DNA of 64,000 nucleotides from assembly GCA_902624635.1 (NCBI GenBank), contig CACNYD010000003.1:24593-88592 (forward strand). The letters are read 5' to 3'. The notes below the pieces were generated by a model that did no database searches, had not been told where the DNA came from, and saw only the letters and a list, made by a program, of their open reading frames with translations. This stretch comes from an uncultured Pelagibacteraceae bacterium. GTDB taxonomy: Bacteria > Pseudomonadota > Alphaproteobacteria > Pelagibacterales > Pelagibacteraceae. This document shows, one piece after another, positions 1-8,091 of this stretch (positions are counted from its first letter, which is position 1; each line of letters opens with the position of its first letter). The position numbers and the translations under genes are program-made.

Positions 1-712
1 ATTTAGATGTGCCCTCTATAGATGGATAATCTCTTGCTGTACCGTATTCTTTAATCTTTTCATTAATTAAACTGTTAAGAACTTTTTTTGAGTCATTTTC
101 TGAGACCTTCCAATAATTCTCAAATTTTTTATACCAATTTTTTTTTGGTAAAATATTTTTAGGTTCAATACAATTTTTAAAGAAAGAGATGGTTTTCGCT
201 TTTTTCTTTACAATATAATTTTTACTTGGTGGTAAACCAAGATATTTTTGTTCTGCATTTCTCCAGAAAGGTGTGAATACTTTAAAAGGTGTTCCATCAT
301 TTTTTGTAACTTCTTGAAATTCATTTAAAATATTTCCTTTAAAATATTTAAATTCAATTTCATTTTTTAAAAAGGTATCTCTAATTTTTTTTCCTTTTGC
401 AATTACATCAGGTTCATAGATCTTATTCCAATATATTGTAACATCATCTTTTTTTTTGATTTTAGAAAATATATCTATTTCATCACCTTCTAATATTTGA
501 AGATTTATTTTGTATTTAGACAGTTCTGATTTGAATGTTTCCAAAGATTTAAACAACCACCATTTCTGTGCTTCTCTTTTATTATCAAAATCAGTTTTAT
601 TATAAATATATAATGCAGCTACATTTTCATGATTTTGTGTGGCATTTGAGAGAGCAGGGTTGTGATCAATTCTAAAGTCTTCTCTTATCCAAGCTATTGC
701 ATTTTTTGTCAT
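1..712 (-). CDS. phrB: Deoxyribodipyrimidine photolyase, N-terminal part (runs off window)
   Basis: The gene is read from the ATG at 712 toward the left edge, giving about 237 residues with no stop. The N-terminus AIAWIREDFRIDHNPAL is the typical photolyase opening (family consensus WFRRDLRxxDNPAL), and residues near 150 read GTPFKVFTPFWR, a hallmark of the antenna domain of class I photolyase/cryptochromes. The product would repair UV-induced cyclobutane pyrimidine dimers using FADH-. The FAD-binding helical domain lies outside the window. Only 7 bases separate it from the upstream ammonia-lyase gene, so it probably sits at the end of that transcript. A cryptochrome cannot be excluded without the C-terminus. 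Confidence 0.9.
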   Translation of the reverse strand, partial: MTKNAIAWIREDFRIDHNPALSNATQNHENVAALYIYNKTDFDNKREAQKWWLFKSLETFKSELSKYKINLQILEGDEIDIFSKIKKKDDVTIYWNKIYEPDVIAKGKKIRDTFLKNEIEFKYFKGNILNEFQEVTKNDGTPFKVFTPFWRNAEQKYLGLPPSKNYIVKKKAKTISFFKNCIEPKNILPKKNWYKKFENYWKVSENDSKKVLNSLINEKIKEYGTARDYPSIEGTSK

Positions 713-719
713 ATAAAAA

Positions 720-1853
720 TTAATTTCTACCTTTAGATAGCAGCTCTTTGTAAAGTTTAACATCTGCATTTCCTTCGCATCCAATAACAAGAATGTTGGA
801 ATCTTTATTCAAATTTAATGATTTTCTTACTTTAGGATTGTTAGCTAAACCTATAAGCGCGATAACCCCAGGTGTTGCACATTCTCCACCTATAATTGAA
901 CCTTTGCTAAATTTTTTATCTTTTAGCATTGCTGTTGTTTTAGCAACATTATTATCAGCAACAGATACACAATAGTTAGAGGTTTTTTTTAATATTCGCC
1001 ATGGAACAAGTGACATTTCATTACATGACATCCCACCCATAATACTCTCTTTTTTTATTCTTATTTTTTTTAATTTATTCGCTTTTACACTTTGAAGCAC
1101 ACAATCTGCTCTGTCAGGTTCAACAACGATTATTTTTGGAATTCTTTTAAAATATTTTGCCACTCCGCCAACTACACCTGCTGCTAGCCCTCCAACACCA
1201 GCTTGAACAAAAATGTGTGTTATGTAATGATTTGTTTGTTTAGATATTTCTTTTATCATTATAGAATAACCTGCCATAGTAAGTTGGGGAACATACTTAT
1301 AGTTCTTGGTAGAAACATCCTGAACAATTTGCCAATTATTTTTTTTTGAGAGTCTTTTACATTCTTCTAATGAATTCTCATAATCTCCTTTAACTCTTAT
1401 AACCTCAGCACCAAATTTCTCTATTTCACGAACTCTTGTTTGGCTTACATATTGACTTACAAAAATTTTACACTTTAAATTTAATCTTTTTGCACCCCAT
1501 GCAACAGACCTGCCATGATTACCAGCAGTCGCTGATGAAATAACAATATTTTTTTTTCCTTTAGATATTCTATCTACAGCGTATGCTCCTCCTAAGGCTT
1601 TAAAAGACTTTAAGTGAAATCTCTTAGACTCATCTTTATAAAATATATTATTTAATTTTAAATTTTTCTTCAATTTATCAAGTGATAAAAGAGGTGTTGC
1701 TTTATAATTTTTCCAACTTGATATTGATTTATAGGCATTCAACATTAAACTTGATGGAAGATGTTTTAAAACATAATTTCTTTTAAAATTATAATGATTA
1801 TTTTTTAAAAGTTTTCTAAATTTCCAGCTTTTAAGATCTTTTAAGCTTTTCAC
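720..1853 (-). CDS. Diaminopropionate ammonia-lyase-like PLP enzyme
   Basis: A 377-aa fold-type II PLP enzyme of the threonine dehydratase superfamily. The segment YKDESKRFHLKSFKALGGAY (about 72-91) closely resembles the diaminopropionate ammonia-lyase (YgeX/DpaL) active-site region, and its SFKALGG lysine would be the PLP Schiff base. A glycine-rich phosphate loop AGVGGLAAGV lies near 218, and VEPDRADCVLQS and GGMSCNEMSLVPW are further family-like blocks. Family reaction: 2,3-diaminopropionate to pyruvate plus two ammonia. It starts one base after the stop of the GmaS-like ligase, so it is very likely co-transcribed with the methylamine module. A threonine or hydroxy-amino-acid dehydratase with other specificity is possible. 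Family assignment is firm; the substrate is not. Confidence 0.78.
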   Translation of the reverse strand: MKSLKDLKSWKFRKLLKNNHYNFKRNYVLKHLPSSLMLNAYKSISSWKNYKATPLLSLDKLKKNLKLNNIFYKDESKRFHLKSFKALGGAYAVDRISKGKKNIVISSATAGNHGRSVAWGAKRLNLKCKIFVSQYVSQTRVREIEKFGAEVIRVKGDYENSLEECKRLSKKNNWQIVQDVSTKNYKYVPQLTMAGYSIMIKEISKQTNHYITHIFVQAGVGGLAAGVVGGVAKYFKRIPKIIVVEPDRADCVLQSVKANKLKKIRIKKESIMGGMSCNEMSLVPWRILKKTSNYCVSVADNNVAKTTAMLKDKKFSKGSIIGGECATPGVIALIGLANNPKVRKSLNLNKDSNILVIGCEGNADVKLYKELLSKGRN

Positions 1854-1854
1854 T

Positions 1855-3180
1855 TTAACAATCTAGAGTATTGTCTTTTTCCCACTGAGTGACAGGTCTT
1901 TTTTTGTTGAAATTTTCTTTATTATTAAAATTTTTTATCTCTTGTTTTTTTAGTTTTACGTAACTTTGTATCACATCCTTCCCGAAAGCATCTGCAAGAG
2001 ACTTACTATTTTCAAGCATTTTGATTGCTTGGTTCACGTCATTTGGAAGTTTTTTTAAATTTGGATATTTCTTATAATCTGTATACATGTTGCAGTGCAA
2101 TGGTTTACCAGGATTAATTTTTTTATTTATACCCTCGAGTCCAGCAGCAATTATTCCAGATTGTAGTAAGTATGGATTAGCTGAACCATCCATTAGTCTT
2201 AACTCAAATCGGCCTTGATCAGGAATTCTTATCATGTGAGTTCTATTATTTCCTGTATATGAAATACTGCTTGGAGACCAAGTTGCACCTGATTTAGTTG
2301 GGGGTGCATTAATTCTTCTATAACTATTGATGCTTGGATTGAAAAAAGCAGATAGTGCCTGTGCATTTTTCATTATTCCCCCAAGAAAATTGTAAGCCAA
2401 TTTACTTAAACCTAATTTATCTTTCTTATCTAAAAATTTATTATTTTTTCCATTCCATACCGAAACGTGAGCGTGGCAACCGTTTCCAGTTAAATTGTGG
2501 AAAGGCTTTGGCATGAATGTAGCTCTTAGACCATGTTTTTCTGCTAAACTTTTTACCATAAATTTAAAAAAAACATGTCGATCTGCTGTTATTAAACAAT
2601 CAGAATAATCCCAATTCATTTCAAATTGACCATTCGCATCTTCATGATCATTTTGATATGGTTTCCATTCTAATTGAAGCATGCTGTCACAAATTTCTTT
2701 GATCAAATTATATCTTCTCATCAAAGCTGATTGATCATAGCAAGGTTTCGATTGAATATCTCGTGGATCGGCAATTGACGATCCATCATCAGAAATTAAA
2801 AAATATTCACACTCAACACCTGATTTCATTTGTAATTTTTTTTGTGATAATTTTTTAATTTGTTCTTTAAGCATAATTCTTGGAGATGCTTTGACAGGTT
2901 TTCCATCCATATATAAGTCTGATGCTAACCATCCTATTTCTTTATTCCAAGGTAATTGAATTAAACTATTTGGATCTGGCACTCCAAACATATCACTATC
3001 AGCTGGTGTCATATCTAACCAAGTTGCAAAACCAGCAAAACCAGCACCATTTTTTTGCATTTCACTTATTGCTTGAGCTGGCACAAGCTTTGATCTTAAG
3101 ACACCAAATAGGTCTACAAAGCTTATAAGAAAGTATTTTATTTTTTTTGATTTTGCTATCTGAGATAAATTTTTTGGCAT
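1855..3180 (-). CDS. gmaS: Gamma-glutamylmethylamide synthetase (glutamine synthetase family)
   Basis: A 441-aa member of the GlnT/GmaS branch of the glutamine synthetase superfamily; the length fits GmaS (about 440 aa). GS landmarks are visible: the metal-ligand region GVECEYFL near 122, NDHEDANGQFEMNW near 177, GNGCHAHVSVW near 232, and the Arg-rich NRTHMIRIP plus RFELRLMDGSANPYL near 313-338. GmaS joins glutamate and methylamine using ATP, the first step of the N-methylglutamate pathway. It lies directly downstream of split glutamate-synthase genes resembling MgsABC, which is the expected partner set. GlnT-type glutamine synthetase is the main alternative, since the two subfamilies are close. 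GmaS is preferred because of context and overall resemblance. Confidence 0.75.
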   Translation of the reverse strand: MPKNLSQIAKSKKIKYFLISFVDLFGVLRSKLVPAQAISEMQKNGAGFAGFATWLDMTPADSDMFGVPDPNSLIQLPWNKEIGWLASDLYMDGKPVKASPRIMLKEQIKKLSQKKLQMKSGVECEYFLISDDGSSIADPRDIQSKPCYDQSALMRRYNLIKEICDSMLQLEWKPYQNDHEDANGQFEMNWDYSDCLITADRHVFFKFMVKSLAEKHGLRATFMPKPFHNLTGNGCHAHVSVWNGKNNKFLDKKDKLGLSKLAYNFLGGIMKNAQALSAFFNPSINSYRRINAPPTKSGATWSPSSISYTGNNRTHMIRIPDQGRFELRLMDGSANPYLLQSGIIAAGLEGINKKINPGKPLHCNMYTDYKKYPNLKKLPNDVNQAIKMLENSKSLADAFGKDVIQSYVKLKKQEIKNFNNKENFNKKRPVTQWEKDNTLDC

Positions 3181-3214
3181 ACTTAATCTTAATTACTTAA
3201 AAGATGCCTAGCAA

Positions 3215-4543
3215 TCATTTTTTTTCTTTTATTCCCGGTATCCAATTGCTTCCAGCAAGAGGAACTCGTGCCATTGCTGCAGCCTCTACAGTCAATGCGC
3301 ATAAATCTTCGGGTTCTAAATTATGTAAACTATTTTTACCACATGCTCTTGCAAGCGTTTGAGCTTCTAAAGTCATAACTTTTAAGTAATTAGTAAGTTT
3401 TTTTCCTGCTTTTTTAGGGTCTAATCTCCTCATTAATTTTGGATTTTGAGTAGAAATTCCTGCTGGATCATTCCCTTCATGCCAATCATCATATGCTCCG
3501 GCAGTAGTACCAAGTTTTTTATAATCATTTTCCCATTTAGGATCATTATCTCCTATAGCAATCATAGCAGCACTACCAATTGAAACTGCATCTGCACCTA
3601 ATGCAAGGGCTTTTGCAACATCAGCCCCATTTCTTATTCCACCTGAAATTACTAATTGTACCTCTCTATGAACATCTAGATCTTGAAGAGCATCAACCGC
3701 AGGTCTTATACATGCTAAGGTAGGTTGTCCCACATTTTCAATAAATACTTCTTGGGTAGCTGCAGTTCCTCCCTGCATACCATCAAGAACAACTACATCT
3801 GCACCAGCCTTAACAGCTAAAGCTGTATCATAATATGGTCTTGCACCAGCAATTTTGATAAAAATAGGTACTTGCCACTTAGTTATCTCTCTTAATTCTA
3901 AAATTTTTATTTTAAGATCATCTGGACCAGTCCAGTCAGGATGTCTACAAGCTGATCTTTGATCAACTCCTTTTGGTAAAGTTCTCATTTTTGCTACACG
4001 GTCATTAATTTTTTGACCTAATAACATTCCTCCACCTCCAGGTTTTGCACCTTGTCCTATGACAACTTCTATTGCATCTGCTTTTCTCAAATCATCAGGA
4101 TTCATTCCATATCTTGACGGAAGCAATTGATAAACTAAATATTTTGATTGTCCTCTCTCTTCAGGTGTCATGCCGCCGTCACCGGTAGTTGTTGATGTAC
4201 CAGCTGCACTTGCTCCTCTTCCTAAAGCTTCCTTTGCTGCACCAGATAAGGCACCAAAACTCATGCCAGCAATAGTAATTGGTATATCAAGTTCCAGCGG
4301 TTTTTTTGCATACCTAGTTCCCAATGTAACATTTGTAGTACACTTTTCTCTATAACCCTCTAAAGGGTATCTTGACATGGAAGCACCTAAAAATAATAAG
4401 TCATCGAAATGGGGCAATTTTCTTTTTGATCCTCCACCCCTAATATCATAAATACCAGTGGCTGCCGCTCTTCTAATTTCAGAATTTGTGTATTCATCGA
4501 AAGTCCAAGATTGTCTAGGATGAGTTTTATTATTTTTTTTCAT
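3215..4543 (-). CDS. mgsC: N-methylglutamate synthase subunit C-like (FMN-binding glutamate synthase domain, module A)
   Basis: A 442-aa protein matching the FMN-binding central domain of glutamate synthase. Typical segments include GQGAKPGGGGMLLGQKI (about 164-180), the barrel strand VVLDGMQGGTAATQ near 251, and the phosphate-binding GGIRNGADVAKALALGAD near 301. At the position where the module B paralogue and GltB carry three [3Fe-4S] cysteines, this protein has Y351, W354 and D359 instead, so it should lack the cluster. That fits a redox-neutral FMN enzyme exchanging the amine of glutamate. The gene sits between the GXGXG subunit (2-base gap) and the GmaS-like ligase (about 34-base gap). 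Confidence 0.75.
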   Translation of the reverse strand: MKKNNKTHPRQSWTFDEYTNSEIRRAAATGIYDIRGGGSKRKLPHFDDLLFLGASMSRYPLEGYREKCTTNVTLGTRYAKKPLELDIPITIAGMSFGALSGAAKEALGRGASAAGTSTTTGDGGMTPEERGQSKYLVYQLLPSRYGMNPDDLRKADAIEVVIGQGAKPGGGGMLLGQKINDRVAKMRTLPKGVDQRSACRHPDWTGPDDLKIKILELREITKWQVPIFIKIAGARPYYDTALAVKAGADVVVLDGMQGGTAATQEVFIENVGQPTLACIRPAVDALQDLDVHREVQLVISGGIRNGADVAKALALGADAVSIGSAAMIAIGDNDPKWENDYKKLGTTAGAYDDWHEGNDPAGISTQNPKLMRRLDPKKAGKKLTNYLKVMTLEAQTLARACGKNSLHNLEPEDLCALTVEAAAMARVPLAGSNWIPGIKEKK

Positions 4544-4545
4544 AA

Positions 4546-5223
4546 TTAATAATTATTATCTATTTTAAAATTATATAATTTTCGTGCTGAACCATATCTT
4601 TTGAAAGATTCTGCTTTATGATTTTTTATTTCAGCATCATTTAAAAATTTTCTTAACTTATTAATATGTTTTTTATCCATTTTTTTTTCAATACAATCTG
4701 CACCCAAAGATTTTACATTTCCTCTAATATAGATATTTGTTTCATATAAACTGTCTCCTAATGCCTCACCAGCATCTCCACAAACTATTAGATTACCAGA
4801 CTGAGACATAAAACCTGACATATGTCCAACTGAACCTTTTACAATAATATCTGCACCTTTCATTGATATCCCACATCTTGAACTAGCATCTCCATCTATT
4901 ATTAGAAGACCACCATGTGCTGTTGCACCAGCAGATTGTGAAGCATTCCCTTTAACATGAACTTTTCCGGACATCATATTTTCAGCCACACCTGTTCCAA
5001 CGTTTCCCTCAATTATAATAGTTGCCTTCTTGTTCATCCCCGCACAATAATAACCAACATGACCTTTAATTGTCACATTCATTTCCTTGTCTAACCCTGC
5101 ACAAATTGCATGATTTCCTTCAGGATTGATAATAGTGAAATCTCTCTCATTAGTTTTTCTATCGAGATTTTGTAATTTGTCGTTAACATTTCTTAATTCT
5201 AATTTTTTTAAGTCTAGTTCCAT
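4546..5223 (-). CDS. mgsB: N-methylglutamate synthase subunit B-like (GXGXG domain, module A)
   Basis: About 225 aa of glycine-repeat beta-helix, as in the C-terminal GXGXG domain of glutamate synthase. The repeat blocks include GHVGYYCAGM, GNVGTGVAENM, GGLLIIDGDASSRCG and GDAGEALGDSLY. It is a structural subunit rather than a catalytic one in split glutamate synthases. An upstream in-frame ATG at 5235 exists, but the ATG at 5223 forms a TAATG overlap with the stop of the amidotransferase gene and has GGGGA a few bases upstream, so 5223 is chosen. The gene is translationally coupled to its neighbours and likely forms an ABC complex with them. Confidence 0.78.
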   Translation of the reverse strand: MELDLKKLELRNVNDKLQNLDRKTNERDFTIINPEGNHAICAGLDKEMNVTIKGHVGYYCAGMNKKATIIIEGNVGTGVAENMMSGKVHVKGNASQSAGATAHGGLLIIDGDASSRCGISMKGADIIVKGSVGHMSGFMSQSGNLIVCGDAGEALGDSLYETNIYIRGNVKSLGADCIEKKMDKKHINKLRKFLNDAEIKNHKAESFKRYGSARKLYNFKIDNNY

Positions 5224-6104
5224 TAATTTCCCCATGAGTAAACTACACCTGGTTCTGGTTCAAAAATTTTGGCATTATTTACTTCAGGAAGATGCGCCAT
5301 AGCTTGAAACTCAGAAGCTATAGCTACGTAATCATCTGTCTCAGCAATCACTGCTGGTTTACAGGCTATTTCATCCCTTAAAACTGCAAAACCATCTTTT
5401 GTGCCTGTTATAAAAGTATAAAAACCATCTAAATCTTTAAGACTATCTTTAAGTGTTTCCTTTAAATTTTTTTTATTAGAAAGATTATTTGAGATATATC
5501 CAGCTGCTACTTCAGTATCATTTTCTGAATCAAAATTTACTCCATCTTTTTTCAACTTTCTTCTTAGATTATTATGATTTGATAAAGAACCATTATGAAC
5601 TAAGCATTCATCTTCTCCGGTAGAATAGGGGTGTGAACCGTCAGTAGTAATCGCACTTTCAGTTGCCATTCTTGTATGGCCAATAGCATGAGAACCAGAG
5701 TAGTCATCAAGTTTAAATTTCTTTACAACTTCACTAGGATCTCCAACTTGCTTAAATATCTCAATTGATTTACCATAACCTACCAAAGCAATATCTTGAA
5801 AATGTTCTTTTAGAATAGCTAACATGGCATCTGGTTTAGTTGGTGTTTTTAAAATGACGTGATCTGAATTTTTTATTAGTTCAGCTTCAATATGTTTATT
5901 AATTCTTTCCTCAAAATCTTTGAAATTTAATTTATTAATACATATTGAGTATTTAAATTTTTCTTTTTCTTCTTTTTTATATATCGCAAAGCCTGCACTA
6001 TCAGGTCCACGTGAACCCATATTAATTAGCATTTTTGATAAAAGGGAACCAAGAGAATTTTTTAATTTTTCATTCTTTAAATATATTCCAACTATTCCAC
6101 ACAT
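5223..6104 (-). CDS. mgsA: N-methylglutamate synthase subunit A-like (class II glutamine amidotransferase, module A)
   Basis: A 293-aa Ntn-hydrolase-type class II amidotransferase domain. It starts MCGIVGIY, leaving Cys2 as the N-terminal nucleophile after Met removal. Other conserved parts are SRGPDSAGFAIY near 31, HTRMATES near 142, and HNGSLSNHNNLRRKL with its Asn-Gly oxyanion element near 168. In the N-methylglutamate pathway this subunit handles the gamma-glutamyl group of gamma-glutamylmethylamide, comparable to glutamine hydrolysis in glutamate synthase. It heads the module A set (amidotransferase, GXGXG, FMN, GmaS-like). GlxB is a synonym used for the same family in other settings. 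Confidence 0.76.
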   Translation of the reverse strand: MCGIVGIYLKNEKLKNSLGSLLSKMLINMGSRGPDSAGFAIYKKEEKEKFKYSICINKLNFKDFEERINKHIEAELIKNSDHVILKTPTKPDAMLAILKEHFQDIALVGYGKSIEIFKQVGDPSEVVKKFKLDDYSGSHAIGHTRMATESAITTDGSHPYSTGEDECLVHNGSLSNHNNLRRKLKKDGVNFDSENDTEVAAGYISNNLSNKKNLKETLKDSLKDLDGFYTFITGTKDGFAVLRDEIACKPAVIAETDDYVAIASEFQAMAHLPEVNNAKIFEPEPGVVYSWGN

Positions 6105-6112
6105 GATTTTTT

Positions 6113-6271
6113 TTATTTAATTAGAGATAATAAGAAGTCTTTATAGTAAATAGCATTAACTAAAACAATAATGATTATTGCGGCAAAGACACCATACTTT
6201 GCTTTTGGAAAGGCTACCCCTCTCATTTTACTTGGTCTTAATTCCTCGTTATTTTTGTTTTCTTCTGACAT
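6113..6271 (-). CDS. Small single-span membrane protein, 52 aa
   Basis: A 52-codon ORF starting MSEENKNNEELRPSKMRGVA, with one hydrophobic segment around residues 28-43 (FAAIIIIVLVNAI) and a short Leu-rich tail. It lies between the terminator that follows the Amt/76-aa gene pair and the amidotransferase gene, with an 8-base gap to the latter. It therefore probably begins the module A transcript. The charged N-terminus and single helix suggest an inner-membrane microprotein. No family is recognised. Support comes from clean spacing, a plausible membrane segment and tight coupling to the next gene. Confidence 0.6.
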   Translation of the reverse strand: MSEENKNNEELRPSKMRGVAFPKAKYGVFAAIIIIVLVNAIYYKDFLLSLIK

Positions 6272-6284
6272 AGAATAAAAAAAT

Positions 6285-6308
6285 GGGCGCTACATTTCTG
6301 CAGCGCCC
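6285..6308 (-). terminator. Rho-independent terminator after the amt/76-aa gene pair
   Basis: A perfect 7-bp GGGCGCT/AGCGCCC stem with a 10-base loop, followed on the minus strand by ATTTTTTT. It lies 16 bases past the stop of the 76-aa gene and separates the Amt transcript from module A. Confidence 0.85.
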
Positions 6309-6323
6309 AAATTTTTGTTTTAA

Positions 6324-6554
6324 TTACCAGTCGGTAATATTGCTTTTATGATCATTTGGACCATGTCTTTTTCTACTCAATCTGTCAAGCTCATCACTTT
6401 CAGATTTGGCAGTCAAAACATGCCAACCAACCCATAAAATTATAGCAAGTATAACAAGTATACCTTCACTAGATCCAGCACCAGGGTAAACAGCACCAAC
6501 AACTTCTTCAGCTGGTTTGTTTAGGTGATCAATCCAATTTGTAACTGTCGCCAT
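6324..6554 (-). CDS. Small membrane protein next to Amt, 76 aa
   Basis: A 76-aa protein with one transmembrane helix at about 30-48 (GILVILAIILWVGWHVL) and a highly charged C-terminal tail (ESDELDRLSRKRHGPNDHK). It is 11 bases downstream of the ammonium transporter and ends just before a strong terminator, so the two form the 3' end of a transcript. It is not a PII/GlnK protein: it has no T-loop-like sequence and is too short. A role as an auxiliary or stabilising subunit of the transporter is inferred only from position. No family recognised. Confidence 0.7.
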   Translation of the reverse strand: MATVTNWIDHLNKPAEEVVGAVYPGAGSSEGILVILAIILWVGWHVLTAKSESDELDRLSRKRHGPNDHKSNITDW

Positions 6555-6565
6555 ATATTACTCCT

Positions 6566-7966
6566 TTACCTAGTTGCGGATGAAACTGCTTTCTCATCAG
6601 ATTTAGCAGCCTCCATTATTTCATAGTCTAGTCCAGCTATTTCTACTTCACGTGGGATTCTTAATTTACCCATTCCGTGAAGAACTTTAGCTATGACATA
6701 GCCTGGTATTAGTCCAAGAACTACGAACATTATTAATGCTCCTAGAAATTGTCCTAATGGGTTAATTGAAGCATATGTTGTTCCATCCCACATAGCACCA
6801 ACACTGTAACCAGATGCCGGGTAACCGTTTAGAACAAAACCACATATTACTAGACCAATAAATCCAGCATAACCATGTACTGCAACAGCACCAACAGCAT
6901 CATCAATTTTGAACTTACGTTCAACCCAATAATGTAGTTTATATGATATTACAACACCGATCATACCTATGATCATTGCTTGAATTGGATGATACAAGTC
7001 ATTTCCAGCTGAAGCACATATAATTCCCGCAAGTCCACTCGAGTAAGTCCAGAAAGGATCACCTTTTGCAATCCAATAACCGGCTAATAATCCTCCTGAT
7101 AGTGACATCAAGAAGTTAAAAGTGATACCACTAAGTGTAGTAGGGGTCACATATATGTTTGTTGCTGTCCAATAACTTATTCCTTCCATACCGTATTCAG
7201 GTCCAAGGTCAAAGATTGGTATATTACATGCTGCGTAGAATCCCCAGAAGCCAGTATAAATTAGAAATAATCCAATTGTAACTAACCAAGGGTTTCTTGG
7301 CCCAATGTTTCTTGGTTCACCACTTGATGAGAATTTACCAATTCTCGGTCCTAAAACCATTAGAACTCCTAAAGCAAATCCACCCGCAATAGCGTGAATT
7401 ACACCTGATGCGTAGGCATCATGGTATCCTAAAAGTTTTAACATCCATCCATCGAAGTGCCATCCCCAAGCAGCATCTATTACCCAGAAAACAGACCCAA
7501 TCGCAATTGCTAAAATACCAAAAGCGAAAGTTGTTATTCTTTCAATAATTGCTCCAGAAACAATGGAAGCAGCTGTCCATGAGAAGAGCAAGAAAGCAGC
7601 CCAGAAGACACCAGAAATGTGATCTCCTAAATTGATTGCCATCAACTCACTTGTAGCAGTGTACCACGTAGCGCTAAATGCAGAGTCATCTGTAATTAGA
7701 GCGGTACTTTCATTCATAATTGAAGGTGCTAATCCCGGTCCTGTTGGGAAAGCCCAGTAAATCCACCAACCAAATAAAAACCAAGTTACTGTTACCAAAG
7801 GTATCAGCATCGTGTTTTTCATAAGAGTATGTTGATGGTGTTTGTATCGTGAAGCTCCAACCTCATACATACAGAAACCGACGTGAATTAAAAACATCAG
7901 AACCACTGTCACCCAGTAGTAAAATTCTGTAAATATTTGAGTAAGAGCATCTAATTGATCAACCAT
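6566..7966 (-). CDS. amt: Amt/MEP/Rh-family ammonium (methylammonium) transporter
   Basis: A 466-aa integral membrane protein with about 11 predicted helices. Amt hallmarks are present: VSGAIIER near 136, D183 eight residues before the pore H191 (SGVIHAIAGG), and the second pore histidine H364 in DDAVGAVAVHGYAG. The twin histidines support real substrate conduction. The protein moves ammonium, or possibly methylammonium, across the inner membrane. It starts at ATG 7966 with a GGAGAG ribosome-binding site. The gene follows module B on the same strand, with a 125-base gap that contains a partial palindrome. The pairing with glutamine-synthetase-like and glutamate-synthase-like genes supports a nitrogen-scavenging role. 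Confidence 0.9.
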   Translation of the reverse strand: MVDQLDALTQIFTEFYYWVTVVLMFLIHVGFCMYEVGASRYKHHQHTLMKNTMLIPLVTVTWFLFGWWIYWAFPTGPGLAPSIMNESTALITDDSAFSATWYTATSELMAINLGDHISGVFWAAFLLFSWTAASIVSGAIIERITTFAFGILAIAIGSVFWVIDAAWGWHFDGWMLKLLGYHDAYASGVIHAIAGGFALGVLMVLGPRIGKFSSSGEPRNIGPRNPWLVTIGLFLIYTGFWGFYAACNIPIFDLGPEYGMEGISYWTATNIYVTPTTLSGITFNFLMSLSGGLLAGYWIAKGDPFWTYSSGLAGIICASAGNDLYHPIQAMIIGMIGVVISYKLHYWVERKFKIDDAVGAVAVHGYAGFIGLVICGFVLNGYPASGYSVGAMWDGTTYASINPLGQFLGALIMFVVLGLIPGYVIAKVLHGMGKLRIPREVEIAGLDYEIMEAAKSDEKAVSSATR

Positions 7967-8040
7967 ATTCTCTCTCCATATTAGTTTTGAAAAAGCCTAT
8001 AAAATTTTGAAAGAAGAGACAAATAAAAGAATGATAAAAA

Positions 8041-8055
8041 ACGTAGTAACGACGT
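8041..8055. promoter_or_regulatory. Imperfect palindrome upstream of amt
   Basis: ACGTAGTAACGACGT is symmetrical except at the centre and one pair. It lies about 75 bases upstream of the amt start, in the only sizeable gap (125 bases) within this part of the run. It could be an operator for nitrogen control of amt. This rests only on symmetry and position; no matching regulator is identified. Confidence 0.25.
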
Positions 8056-8091
8056 AAAAATTTAAATTAAAATCAACTATTGATTGTGTAA

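Noticed and set aside
6324..6554. The 76-aa protein as a GlnK/PII regulator
   Set aside because: It has a transmembrane helix, is too short and has no T-loop signature.
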